Of a stretch of DNA of 53,542 bases, positions 17,461 to 25,796 are shown piece by piece. Below the pieces are notes generated by a model. That model saw nothing but the letters and a program-made list of their open reading frames with translations, had not been told where the DNA came from and ran no database searches. The number at the start of each line of letters is the position of its first letter. Position 1 is the first letter of the stretch. Both the position numbers and the translations under genes were made by a program. The DNA is from Geminicoccaceae bacterium (lineage in GTDB: Bacteria; Pseudomonadota; Alphaproteobacteria; Geminicoccales; Geminicoccaceae): NCBI GenBank assembly GCA_025054575.1, contig JANWZN010000005.1, positions 1-53,542 on the forward strand, in the 5' to 3' direction.

Positions 17461-19380
17461 CTATCCACGAGCGTTCGGGGCGCGGGCCTCCGCGCCCCTC
17501 TCTGTTTCTCGAGCCGCCGGAGAGCGCGCTTCGATCGCCTCGATCTCTGCTTCTGCCTCGAGCCAGCGAGCCTCGGCGGCGGCGATCCGCTCGGCGAGCT
17601 CGGCCAGGGTACGGCGGCGCGCCGCAACGGCTGCCCCGTCTCGGTAGACGGCGGGATCGGCGAGTTCGCGTTCGATCGCGGCACGGCGCGCGCCGAGCTC
17701 CTCGAGCTCGCGCTCGGCGGCTCGCGCCCGCTGGCGCAGTGGCGCGATCCGGGCTCGGCGCTCGGCCGCGTTGCTCTTACCGGGCCCAGCCCTGGACGGC
17801 GGCCGAGCCGATCCATCGCTGGCCGAGGTCTCGAGCAGCAATCGCCGATAATCCTCGACGTCGCCGTCGAAGGGCCGCACGCGGCCGTCGGCCACCAGCC
17901 ACAGCACATCCGCCGTCGCTTCGACGAGGTGGCGATCGTGGCTGATCAGGACGACTGCGCCCTCGAAGGCGTTGAGCGCTTCGACCAGCGCTTCGCGCGA
18001 GTCGATGTCGAGATGGTTGGTCGGCTCGTCCAGGATCAGCAGATTGGGCGGCTGCAGGCAGACGAGGCAGAGGCACAGCCTCGTTCGTTCGCCTCCAGAG
18101 AGATGTTTCGACACGGTCGTCGCGCGTTCTTGGACGAGGCCGAACCGGGCGAGCAGTTCGCGCAACTCTTGCTCGCTCGCGCGCGGCCGCAGTCTGGTGA
18201 GATGTTCGAGGGCCGTCGCGTTCGGGTCGAGTTCTTCGATCTGGTGCTGCGCGAAATAACCGACGACGAGACCGCGAGCAGCCGTGAGCGTCCCGGCCGT
18301 CGGTGCCAGTCGACCCGCCAGGAGCTTGGCGAAGGTCGACTTGCCGTTGCCGTTGGCACCGAGCAGCGCGATGCGGTCGTCGGGGTCGATTCGCAGCGAT
18401 AGACGATCGAGCACGACCGTGGCGCCGTAGCCGACCCGCACGTTCTCCATGGTCAGGAGCGGCGGTGCCGGGAGCTTGCCGCAGGGTAGCGAGAAGTGCA
18501 CCTCGGGCTCGGCCATGGCCCGGGCGATCGGCTCCATGCGCTCGAGGATCTTCAGTCGGCTCTGGGCTTGACGCGCCTTGCTCGCCTTGTAGCGGAACCG
18601 GTCGACGAAGGCCTTGATGCGGGCGCGCTCGGCTTCCTGCCTCGCCCTCGCTTTTTGCTGGAGCGCGAGCTTCTCGCGCCGCTGGCGCTCGAAGGCATCG
18701 TAATCGCCTGTGTAAACGGTGAGCTTGCCACTTTCGAGATGGCAGACCTTCTGGGCGACGGCGTTGAGAAAATCGCGATCGTGGCTCACCAGGAGGAGCG
18801 TGCGCGGGTAGCGCCGCAAGTGATCCTCGAGCCACAGGGCGGCCTCGAGGTCGAGGTGGTTGGTGGGCTCGTCCAGGAGGAGAAGGTCGGGCTCGAGGAA
18901 CAAGACCGCGGCGAGCGCCACGCGCATCCGCCAGCCGCCCGAGAACGAGGTCAGCGGCCGAGTTTGCGCCGCCTCGTCGAAGCCGAGCCCGCGCAGGATG
19001 CGTGCCGCGCGGGCCGGGGCGGAGTCGGCGCCGATTGCCCGAAGCCGCTCCTCGATCTCGGCCGCGCGAACCGGATCCGCTCGCAGGCGCTCGGCGAGCA
19101 GCGCCGTCCGTTCGCGGTCGGCGGCGAGCACCGCCTCGAGCGGGCTGATCGCTCCGCCGGGGGCGTCCTGCGCCACCGTCCCGATCCTCGCACCCGCCTG
19201 CAAGCGGATCGAGCCGGCATCCGGGTGCAGCTCTCCCGTGACGAGCTTCAGAAGCGACGACTTGCCGCTTCCGTTGCGTCCGACGAGCGCCATCCGGGTG
19301 CCGGCTGCGAGGTGCAACGAGGCTCCCTCGAGCAGAGGGCGGCCGCCGATCCGCAGGGTGACATCGACGAGGTCGAGCAT
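17461..19380 (-). CDS. ABC-F family ATPase (Uup/YheS-like)
   Basis: A 639-residue soluble protein with two ATP-binding cassettes and no membrane part. Cassette 1 has Walker A GRNGSGKS (34-41), signature FSGGWR (146-151) and DEPTNHLD (170-177). Cassette 2 has GANGNGKS (341-348), LSGGERTR (428-435) and DEPTNHLD (451-458). Between them is the charged linker typical of ABC-F proteins, which bind the ribosomal E site, and a predicted coiled coil lies near residues 545-625. It probably acts in translation or ribosome quality control rather than transport. pcaB ends 6 bases upstream of its ATG. Confidence 0.92.
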   Translation of the reverse strand: MLDLVDVTLRIGGRPLLEGASLHLAAGTRMALVGRNGSGKSSLLKLVTGELHPDAGSIRLQAGARIGTVAQDAPGGAISPLEAVLAADRERTALLAERLRADPVRAAEIEERLRAIGADSAPARAARILRGLGFDEAAQTRPLTSFSGGWRMRVALAAVLFLEPDLLLLDEPTNHLDLEAALWLEDHLRRYPRTLLLVSHDRDFLNAVAQKVCHLESGKLTVYTGDYDAFERQRREKLALQQKARARQEAERARIKAFVDRFRYKASKARQAQSRLKILERMEPIARAMAEPEVHFSLPCGKLPAPPLLTMENVRVGYGATVVLDRLSLRIDPDDRIALLGANGNGKSTFAKLLAGRLAPTAGTLTAARGLVVGYFAQHQIEELDPNATALEHLTRLRPRASEQELRELLARFGLVQERATTVSKHLSGGERTRLCLCLVCLQPPNLLILDEPTNHLDIDSREALVEALNAFEGAVVLISHDRHLVEATADVLWLVADGRVRPFDGDVEDYRRLLLETSASDGSARPPSRAGPGKSNAAERRARIAPLRQRARAAERELEELGARRAAIERELADPAVYRDGAAVAARRRTLAELAERIAAAEARWLEAEAEIEAIEARSPAARETERGAEARAPNARG

Positions 19381-19386
19381 CCGGCC

Positions 19387-20457
19387 TCACGCGCCGCGGT
19401 CGGCACTCGGACGGCGAATCGAGCCGAGGAGCTGGGCGCCGAGCCGGGTCGAAGCGCCCGCTGCGACGCACAACTGCGGCAGGAGCAGCCACTCCAGGGT
19501 CCAGGCGGCACCGGAGCGCTCGTTTTCGTGCACCAGCGACTGGTGGACGCCGCCCGCGAGCACGGCTGCGAAGCGTGCCAGGGTCACGAGCAGCTCCGCC
19601 GCCACCGGATTGGCCTTCCCCGGCATCGCCGAGGAGCCACCGGCGCCCTCGATCTCGAGCTCCCGGATTTCGTCCTGGGCCAGGATGGTGACGTCGGCCC
19701 CGAGCTTGCCGAGCGAGCCCGCGAGAAGTGCGAGCCAGCTCGCGAGCTCGGCGATGCCGTCTCGTTCGGTATGACCGGCGCGCGCGGAGCGGGCGAGGCC
19801 CAACGCATCGGCCAGCCGATCGGCGACCCGCTGGGCACTCTCGCCGAGCTCGGCCCGATCGCCGACCGCACCGCCCCAGGGAAGCCGGAGCAGCCGCGGC
19901 CGAAGTTGCTCGAGCCGGGTGCGCTGGCGTTCGAGGGGTGCTCGCCAGCTCGCGAGCTTGTGCGGCCAGGTGATCGGCCGAGCGCGGCGCATGCGCGTGC
20001 GCCCGTACAAGCGTCCGTCGCACCAGGCTGCCTCGAGCTCGTGCAGCCGATCGATCAGACCGTCGAGACGATCGTCGAGGATCGCGAGCACCCGGTCCAC
20101 GCGCAGCAAGAAGCTCGCATCGATCACGTCCTGGCTCGTGGCACCGAGGTGAAGGTGGCGACCGTGCGTCTCGCCGACCGCAGCGCGGAGTTGTCGGACC
20201 AGTTCGGGGACGAGCACGCCGTCGCGAGCCGTGCCGTCGCGAAGCGCCGCGAGATCCGGCCGGAACCGGGCACAGCTCGCCGCGATCGTCTCGGCGGCCT
20301 CGAGGGGTATCAGACCTTCGGCGGCCTGCGCGCGGGCGAGCTCGGCCTCGAATCGGAGCATCGCCTCCAACTCGGCTTCGACCGCGAAGAGTGCGGCGAT
20401 CTCCGCATCGCCCGCGAGAGAGCCTAAGACGGGATGATCGGCTGCGCAGACGCTCAC
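19387..20457 (-). CDS. pcaB: 3-carboxy-cis,cis-muconate cycloisomerase
   Basis: A 356-residue enzyme of the fumarase/aspartase superfamily. LHLGATSQDVID (about 102-113) and the signature GSSAMPGKANPV (274-285) match PcaB, which acts in the protocatechuate branch of the beta-ketoadipate pathway. GRTRMRRARPITW is also PcaB-like. It starts at a GTG. No other pca genes are present, so it is either a dispersed member of the pathway or a related lyase. It is followed by the ABC-F gene with a 6-base gap. Confidence 0.83.
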   Translation of the reverse strand: MSVCAADHPVLGSLAGDAEIAALFAVEAELEAMLRFEAELARAQAAEGLIPLEAAETIAASCARFRPDLAALRDGTARDGVLVPELVRQLRAAVGETHGRHLHLGATSQDVIDASFLLRVDRVLAILDDRLDGLIDRLHELEAAWCDGRLYGRTRMRRARPITWPHKLASWRAPLERQRTRLEQLRPRLLRLPWGGAVGDRAELGESAQRVADRLADALGLARSARAGHTERDGIAELASWLALLAGSLGKLGADVTILAQDEIRELEIEGAGGSSAMPGKANPVAAELLVTLARFAAVLAGGVHQSLVHENERSGAAWTLEWLLLPQLCVAAGASTRLGAQLLGSIRRPSADRGA

Positions 20458-20507
20458 GCGGCAAGATCGCTCGTTGGGGCCGTGCGTCCGCAGCGGCGGC
20501 GGCTCGA

Positions 20508-20584
20508 TGGCGCGCCCGAGAGGACTCGAACCTCTGACCTTTAGCTCCGGAGGCTAACGCTCTATCCAGCTGAGCTACGGGCGC
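20508..20584 (-). tRNA. tRNA-Arg (anticodon CCG)
   Basis: The minus strand reads GCGCCCG at the 5' end, paired with CGGGCGC at the 3' end, followed by discriminator G and an encoded CCA (20508-20510). The anticodon stem TTAGC/GCTAA closes the loop CTCCGGA, giving CCG for codon CGG. The T arm contains GGTTCGAGTCC. All arms fold; length is 77 bases with CCA. Confidence 0.97.
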
Positions 20585-20592
20585 CCGGCGCC

Positions 20593-20622
20593 TATATAGC
20601 GAGCCGCCGCAGCGTTCGCCAA
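20593..20622 (-). promoter_or_regulatory. Promoter of tRNA-Arg
   Basis: On the minus strand TTGGCG (20617-20622), an 18-base spacer and TATATA (20593-20598) lie just upstream of the tRNA, with the expected start only a few bases before its 5' end. TATATA stands out in this GC-rich sequence. Confidence 0.65.
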
Positions 20623-20705
20623 GGGTCCGGGACGACGTCCCGGCACCCCTTGCGGAACGCGCGCGTGGCTGGCAGCGAGCGGGACGCGAGCACGGAGGCA
20701 GCCGG

Positions 20706-20927
20706 ATGGCCGAGGAAACCTATCTGGTGGGCGACCGCGATGTCGTCATCACGCAGAAGTGGGCGGTGCGCTGCGACGGCAACGGGTTGCTCGGCCATCC
20801 GGTCGAGTACATCACGCTCGCGCCGAGGGGCGAAGCCGCGTGCAAATATTGTGGGCGTCGGTTCGTCCACGCTTCCAATCCCGAGGCCGAACGCATCCGC
20901 CGCGAGGGTCAGCGGGCAGCGGCCTGA
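20706..20927 (+). CDS. CHCC zinc-finger protein (NDUFS6-like)
   Basis: A 73-residue protein with the ligand set Cys23, His31, Cys46 and Cys49 (CKYCGRRFVH). This is the zf-CHCC domain of mitochondrial complex I subunit NDUFS6 and its alphaproteobacterial homologues, where it assists complex I assembly or function. GGAGG lies 9 bases before the ATG. Its last 19 bases overlap the end of the convergent MATE gene. Confidence 0.88.
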   Translation: MAEETYLVGDRDVVITQKWAVRCDGNGLLGHPVEYITLAPRGEAACKYCGRRFVHASNPEAERIRREGQRAAA

Positions 20928-22282
20928 TCCGACGGACGGGGAAGAAATCGCAGCACGAGAAGCCCGCTCGCCAAGGCTCCCGCCCAGGTGACCGCGGGCA
21001 CGGCCAAGGCGATCCCGACAAAGCCGAGCCCGAGGCCCACATCGAGCGACCACAAGACGAGCGGCGGTGCCAAGAGATGGCGGCCGGTGCCGACCAGGAG
21101 AGCCGGTACGGGCCGCCGCAGACCCTGCAGGACCCCGGCCCCGAGGACGACGATCGCATAGGCGGGAAACGCCAGGACCGCGAAGCCCAGATAGAGCGCG
21201 CCCAGGGACAGAACGGCGGGGTCGTCGCTGAACAGCGCGAGGAGCGGGCGCCTCAGGAAAAACACTAAAACGCCGCCCAGTGCCATGAGAACCACACCGG
21301 TCCCGAGCGTCGCGGCGGCGGCGGCGCGGACCCGATCGATCCGCCCGGCCCCGAGATTCTGACCGACTAGGGCGACGGTCGCGGCGTTGAGACCGAGCGC
21401 CGGCAGCAAGACGAGCTGCTCGATGCGCAAAGCCACGCCGTAGCCCGCGACGGCGGCGGCTCCGTACCGTCCCACGAACCCGGTCACGATCGCCAAGCCG
21501 ATGCCCGTCGTCATCAGCGTGAGCGTGTTCGGGACGACCTGAGCCAGGATGCGGCCTGCGAGCCGGCGATCGGGCTCGCGCAGGGCGCGGCCGAGACCGG
21601 TCGCGATCGGGGTCCGCGAGGCTCGCAGCGCGAGCCAGGCGAGTTGGCCCGTCTGTACCAAGAGGTGCGAGGCCGCGATCCCGGCGATGCCGAGGCCCGG
21701 GACACCGCCGAGGCCGTACATCAAGACCGGGACGAGGCCGGCATTGAGCAGCGTGGCCGCGAGGACCGCGTCGCGCAGGCTTCGGCTGTCGCCGTTCGCG
21801 GTGAGCGCCGCGTTGGTCACGGCGGCGAGCAGGAAGAGTGGGGCCATCGCGAAGATCGGGACGAGGTAGAGGATGGCCAGATCGAGAACCGTGCCGCGTG
21901 CGCCGAGAACGCCTGCGAGCGCCGGTGCCACGAGCACGCCGGCGCCGCCCAGAACGAGGCCGGCCAGAAGGGCGAGGCCCAGCGCATGGGCCCACAGCCG
22001 GCGGGCCTCCTGGGGCCGGCCGGCACCGAGCGCGTGGGCGAGGAGTGCTGCGGTTCCCTGGGAGAAGCCGAAGGTCGCCGCGATGATGGTGAAGAAGATG
22101 GGAAAGGCCGTCGCCAGCGCCGCGAGCGCCTCGGTCGACCAGGTGCCGGCCCAGTAGCTGTTGGTCACGTTGAAGACGGTCTGCGCCGCCATGGCCGTGG
22201 CGCTCGGTACCGCGATGCGGCGCACCAGGACCGGGATCGGACCGCTCGTGAGCCCGTCTTCGGCCCGCTCGCGGCGGCTCAC
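20909..22282 (-). CDS. MATE family efflux transporter
   Basis: A 457-residue membrane protein with about twelve hydrophobic helices in two related halves. Family features include the N-terminal NVTNSYWAGTWSTEALAAL and YGVALRIEQLVLLPALGLNAA in the second half. It is expected to export cationic compounds using a sodium or proton gradient. I chose the GTG at 22282, which overlaps the stop of the ROK kinase gene (GTGA); the open frame continues far upstream but crosses two other genes. It is the last gene of the minus-strand run starting at 25652. Confidence 0.9.
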   Translation of the reverse strand: MSRRERAEDGLTSGPIPVLVRRIAVPSATAMAAQTVFNVTNSYWAGTWSTEALAALATAFPIFFTIIAATFGFSQGTAALLAHALGAGRPQEARRLWAHALGLALLAGLVLGGAGVLVAPALAGVLGARGTVLDLAILYLVPIFAMAPLFLLAAVTNAALTANGDSRSLRDAVLAATLLNAGLVPVLMYGLGGVPGLGIAGIAASHLLVQTGQLAWLALRASRTPIATGLGRALREPDRRLAGRILAQVVPNTLTLMTTGIGLAIVTGFVGRYGAAAVAGYGVALRIEQLVLLPALGLNAATVALVGQNLGAGRIDRVRAAAAATLGTGVVLMALGGVLVFFLRRPLLALFSDDPAVLSLGALYLGFAVLAFPAYAIVVLGAGVLQGLRRPVPALLVGTGRHLLAPPLVLWSLDVGLGLGFVGIALAVPAVTWAGALASGLLVLRFLPRPSDQAAAR

Positions 22283-22944
22283 AGCACGCGCCAGCCGCTG
22301 TCCCACAACCGCGCGCCGCCGAGGAAGGCGCGTTCGTTGTCGCCGCGCCGACAGCCCGCCGGCAGGGTGTCGAGCTTGCGAACGTTGCCGCCGCCCAGCA
22401 CCACCTCGTCGGCGACCATGGCGGCGGCGAGCTTCGCCACGACGTCGACGACCGCGGCGCGCCAGCGCTTCTTGCCGAGCCTCTCGAGGCCGCGGGTGCC
22501 GAGCCAATCCTCGTAGGTCCGTTTGCGCCGGTAGGGCAGGTGTGCGAGCTCGAGCGAGAGCACGAGGCCCTCGACGACGAGTGCCGAGCCGAGCCCCGTG
22601 CCGAGCCCCAAAAACAGCATCTTTCCGCCCTCCCAGGAGCCGAGCGCCTGCATCGCGGCGTCGTTGACCACCCGGGTCGGCACACCGAAGGCGTGTTCCA
22701 GGTCGAAGGCGAGCCAGCCACCTCCGAGGTTGGCGGGCTCGTCCACGAGCCGGCCGTTCTTCACCGGTCCCGGAACGCCGACGCTGACGCGCTCGAAGGC
22801 CCAGTCGGCCGTCGCGGCGCGCACGCGCTCGACCATCGTGCCGGGCCGGAGGTGCGGCCCGGACGGGACACGTCGAACCTCCTCGCCGTCCGAGAGTCGG
22901 AGCTTGACGTTGTTGCCGCCGACATCGACGACCAGGATCGGCAA
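22279..22944 (-). CDS. ROK family kinase (polyphosphate glucokinase-like)
   Basis: A 221-residue protein with the phosphate-binding VVDVGGNNVKLRL at the N-terminus (ROK consensus DxGGTxxK, here with Asn for Thr), the ROK-type GVPGPVKNGRLVDEPANLGG and GLGTGLGSALVVEG, and a late LGGGNVRKLD. It resembles PpgK-like glucokinases but is somewhat short. The sugar specificity and phosphate donor are unproven. It begins at a TTG with only a weak ribosome-binding site, 40 bases after the first acetyltransferase, and its stop overlaps the MATE start, so it is likely cotranslated with that transporter. Confidence 0.75.
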   Translation of the reverse strand: MPILVVDVGGNNVKLRLSDGEEVRRVPSGPHLRPGTMVERVRAATADWAFERVSVGVPGPVKNGRLVDEPANLGGGWLAFDLEHAFGVPTRVVNDAAMQALGSWEGGKMLFLGLGTGLGSALVVEGLVLSLELAHLPYRRKRTYEDWLGTRGLERLGKKRWRAAVVDVVAKLAAAMVADEVVLGGGNVRKLDTLPAGCRRGDNERAFLGGARLWDSGWRVL

Positions 22945-22983
22945 TCCCGCGACTCCGCTCGCTGCGTCCGAGCCCCGCGCCCT

Positions 22984-24168
22984 CTATCGCTGGCGGTAGA
23001 GCCGGGCAAGCGAGCGGCGCGCACGATCGACCGCGCCTTCCGTCGCGCGCCGCACTCCGAGCGCCGCCCTGAAGCTCGCGAGCACGGCGCTCCCGCCCAG
23101 GCCACGCGGTGCGATCAGGAGGTGGCCGAGGTGGCGGCGCTCCGCCCAGAGCCGGTCGAGATGCTCGCGCCCCTGGCCGGTGCAGGAGTCCGCCCAGTGG
23201 ATCGGGCCTTTCTCGGCGTGATAGGCTTCGAACTGGACGTATTCCAAGAGCACGCCCGGGCCGAACGTGCGCATCGACTCGTCGTGCGTGATCTTGAAGA
23301 CGAAGGCAGCACTCGGCTCGCCGGCGGCGAGCAAGGCTACGCTCAACGAGATCGGCCGGTCGCCGAGCTCGAGAGCCTCGAACAGCAAGCGACCCTCGCG
23401 ATGGCGTTGCGCGCACATGGCTCGAAAAAATGCGGCGTCGTCTGCTCGCGAGGCGAGCGCCGTGCCTTTCCGTCCTTTCCAGCCCGCTTTCTCGATCGCG
23501 AGGAAGTGCTCGCACCAGGCCTCGAACGGCTCGTCGGGCGCCAAGCGTCGGAGCCGGACCGGGCCCAGCTCCTCCAGACGGCGTCGCTGGCGGCGGAGTT
23601 CGCGGATCCGTTTCGGTTCGAGGCAGCTCTGGAGATAGCTTTCGAAACAGCGCTGCGGACGGAACAGGCCCCGCCGCCAGCCGTCGAGAGGCTGATGCGG
23701 CTGTCTGCGGTCGGTGAGGGTAGCCTGCAACAACCTCGCGCAAGGTCCGTCGTCCGCGTAGCCGAACAGCTCGAGCAGTCCCGTACCGAACATCCCGCGG
23801 TCCAGGGCGTCGAGCAGCGTTGCCAGGGCCGTTGCGGCGCGGTCGCGGTCGAGCAGAGGCGTGGCGAGAAATCCGTGCGGCTGATCGGGCGCGAACGCCG
23901 ATCGCCAGAGGGGTGGCCAGCCTCCGGGAGCGATCGAGCGCCGCACGAGCGGCAAGAGACCGATGAGGCGCTCCCCTTCCGCGACCACGGCCACGCGCAA
24001 GCCCGCGATCCAGCCGCGGTGCTCGAGGAGCGGCATAAGAAAACTTTCTTCGTAAAACGGGTTCGCCTCGAGCGCGCGCCGCGCCAGGTCGATCCATTGT
24101 CGCCGGACCGCGCGGAGCTCGTCGATACCTCCGAGGAGGCGGACACGGCTCGTGCCGGAAGGGGGCAC
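22984..24168 (-). CDS. GNAT/FemAB-like N-acyltransferase (CelD/BcsL type), copy 1
   Basis: A 394-residue protein of the Acetyltransf_6 type, which has two GNAT-like halves. The second half contains FLAIEKAGWKGRKGTAL, the ALELGDRPISLSVALLA strand and AAFVFKITHDESMRTFGPGVLLEY, all typical of CelD-like enzymes of polysaccharide or peptide modification. It starts at a GTG preceded by GGGAG. It is clearly related along its whole length to the next gene upstream (24312-25529), so the pair arose by duplication. The acceptor is unknown. Confidence 0.82.
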   Translation of the reverse strand: MPPSGTSRVRLLGGIDELRAVRRQWIDLARRALEANPFYEESFLMPLLEHRGWIAGLRVAVVAEGERLIGLLPLVRRSIAPGGWPPLWRSAFAPDQPHGFLATPLLDRDRAATALATLLDALDRGMFGTGLLELFGYADDGPCARLLQATLTDRRQPHQPLDGWRRGLFRPQRCFESYLQSCLEPKRIRELRRQRRRLEELGPVRLRRLAPDEPFEAWCEHFLAIEKAGWKGRKGTALASRADDAAFFRAMCAQRHREGRLLFEALELGDRPISLSVALLAAGEPSAAFVFKITHDESMRTFGPGVLLEYVQFEAYHAEKGPIHWADSCTGQGREHLDRLWAERRHLGHLLIAPRGLGGSAVLASFRAALGVRRATEGAVDRARRSLARLYRQR

Positions 24169-24311
24169 GCTCGCTCCCGTCGCCCAATCAGCGACCGCCG
24201 CTCAGATCGACGGCCCCTCCGGATGCACTATGCCGGATCGTCCTTCTTGTCGACGGAATCCGATCAATGCGACTTTTGCGCGAGCCGTACCGACGTGTTC
24301 GCTCGCGCGTT

Positions 24312-25529
24312 CTACGCAGATCGGCTCGTTGCCTCGGCGTCCGCAGCGGCTGGCCGATGCGCCCGCCGCCGCAACCGGTCGACCCGGCTCGCCGCGGCGA
24401 CGAGCACGCGGCCGGTGAAGGTGCGGGGACCGATCAAGCGATGGCCGAGCTCGCGACGGTCCAGCCAGAGCTGCGTGTAGAGGGTATCGCGTGGGGAGGC
24501 GCAGGAGTCGATCCAGCCGATGGCGGGAGCGGGTTCGTGCACGCGCCGCACCAGCTCGAGGAGGAGCTGCATGCCCGGGCTCTGGCGTCGGAACTCCTCG
24601 TCGTAGGCGATCTTGAACACGAAGGCGCCGCCGCCCGGTGCCGCCTCCCGCAACAGGCAAGCCATCGCGATCGGCCGCTCCTCCAGCGCGAGCGCGACGA
24701 ACGAGAGCGAGCCCGAGGGCGCGAGTTCGCGGCAAGCGCGCTCGAAGAACCAACGATCGCCGGAGCGGCTCGCGAGCGCGGTACCGGCCTTGCCCTTCCA
24801 GCCGGCCGCTTCGAGGGTGAGGAAGCGCTCGATCCAGGGCTCCAGCCTCTCCTCCGGTCGGCTGAGCACGAACCGCAAGGAGCCTTGGCGTTCGAGTTGG
24901 CGACGTTGGCGGCCGAGCTCGCGACGATGCCGCCCGCCCAGGGCTTGCTCGAGGTAGTCCTCGGCAGACTGCCGCGCTCGCAGCAGCGGCCGACTGAGGC
25001 CCGCCAAGGCGAGCGAGGGCTGCGACCGCTCGGCCAGTCGCGCCTCGAGCAAGCGTCCGAAGGGTCCGTCGGTCGCGTGGCCTACGAGCTCCAACAATCG
25101 TCCGGGAAGGGCCCTCCGATCGAATGCGTCCAAGATCGCATCGAGCGCCTGCGCTGCTCGCTCGCGGTGCAGGAGCGGTGTGCCGAGAAGGCCGTGGACC
25201 GGGCTCGGGTTGTAGGCCGTGCGCAGGACGGGGACGAGGTGACCCGGGCCCTCGCGTGCGGCCAGGACGGGAAGCAGCGCGAGGAGTGCCCCGTCGCGCT
25301 CGCGCGCGACGATCACGACCGAGCCGACGGGCCAGCCGAGCCCCTCGACCAGCGGCAAGTAGAAGCCGGGATGAAAGAAGGGGTTGGGCTCGAGAGCGGC
25401 ACTCGCGAGCACGAGCCAGGCATCGAGCAGTGCGCGAAGCGATGCGACGTTGGTGACGAGCTCGACGGAGATCATCGGCTGCTGACGGTCCGCCTCCGGC
25501 GGTCGAGCCGCCTCCTCCTCATCGCGCAC
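24312..25529 (-). CDS. GNAT/FemAB-like N-acyltransferase (CelD/BcsL type), copy 2
   Basis: A 405-residue paralogue of the preceding enzyme, with matching landmarks FLTLEAAGWKGKAGTAL, ALALEERPIAMACLL and GAFVFKIAYDEEFRRQSPGMQLL, and DSCASPRDTLYTQLW against DSCTGQGREHLDRLW. Two starts are possible: the GTG at 25529 and an ATG at 25475 that aligns better with copy 1; neither has a perfect ribosome-binding site. The 143-base gap to copy 1 holds nothing clear. A 29-codon membrane peptide gene ends 33 bases upstream. Confidence 0.8.
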   Translation of the reverse strand: MRDEEEAARPPEADRQQPMISVELVTNVASLRALLDAWLVLASAALEPNPFFHPGFYLPLVEGLGWPVGSVVIVARERDGALLALLPVLAAREGPGHLVPVLRTAYNPSPVHGLLGTPLLHRERAAQALDAILDAFDRRALPGRLLELVGHATDGPFGRLLEARLAERSQPSLALAGLSRPLLRARQSAEDYLEQALGGRHRRELGRQRRQLERQGSLRFVLSRPEERLEPWIERFLTLEAAGWKGKAGTALASRSGDRWFFERACRELAPSGSLSFVALALEERPIAMACLLREAAPGGGAFVFKIAYDEEFRRQSPGMQLLLELVRRVHEPAPAIGWIDSCASPRDTLYTQLWLDRRELGHRLIGPRTFTGRVLVAAASRVDRLRRRAHRPAAADAEATSRSA

Positions 25530-25562
25530 GCCCCGAGTCCTCGGCGGCGGCGCGGAGACTGC

Positions 25563-25652
25563 TCACTGGACGATCTGGCTGGCGACGATCATCGCCACCA
25601 CGGCGGCGACCGCCGCAACGAGGATCACGATCCCGACATCGTAGAGCTTCAT
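25563..25652 (-). CDS. 29-residue single-span membrane peptide
   Basis: A very short open frame starting MKLYDVGIVILVAAV, continuing with alanine, valine, isoleucine and methionine and ending ASQIVQ before TGA. Residues 6-23 would form one membrane helix. A run of six G bases (GGGGGG) about 7 bases before the ATG is a strong ribosome-binding site, and a promoter-like pair lies upstream. It has no recognised family. It precedes the acetyltransferase genes on the same strand with a 33-base gap. Coding is inferred from the ribosome-binding site, hydrophobic pattern and position. Confidence 0.5.
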   Translation of the reverse strand: MKLYDVGIVILVAAVAAVVAMIVASQIVQ

Positions 25653-25678
25653 CGGCCAGTCCCCCCATCACTTCGTGT

Positions 25679-25706
25679 TCTAGACCGCTCCACAGGGTCT
25701 GGCCAA
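25679..25706 (-). promoter_or_regulatory. Possible promoter of the peptide-acyltransferase-ROK-MATE run
   Basis: On the minus strand TTGGCC (25701-25706), 16 bases and TCTAGA (25679-25684) lie 27 bases before the peptide ATG, in the divergent gap with phaC. The same gap contains AGACC/GGTCT and CCACC/GGTGG inverted repeats that could be operators. Confidence 0.35.
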
Positions 25707-25796
25707 TCGTCTGCGACCTCGCGAACCACCTCTGTTCCCTGGTGGTCACAGTGGGCGCGCATATCTGGAGGGGGAGCGTTGCGGAGGATCGAGACC

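Noticed and set aside
24169-24311. Possible promoter or small gene between the two acyltransferases
   Set aside because: The stretch is slightly AT-richer but no -35/-10 pair at acceptable spacing and no open frame with a ribosome-binding site was found.
24267-25796. 510-codon in-frame extension upstream of phaC
   Set aside because: It runs antisense to the second acyltransferase; PhaC homology begins after the ATG at 25797, which has its own ribosome-binding site.
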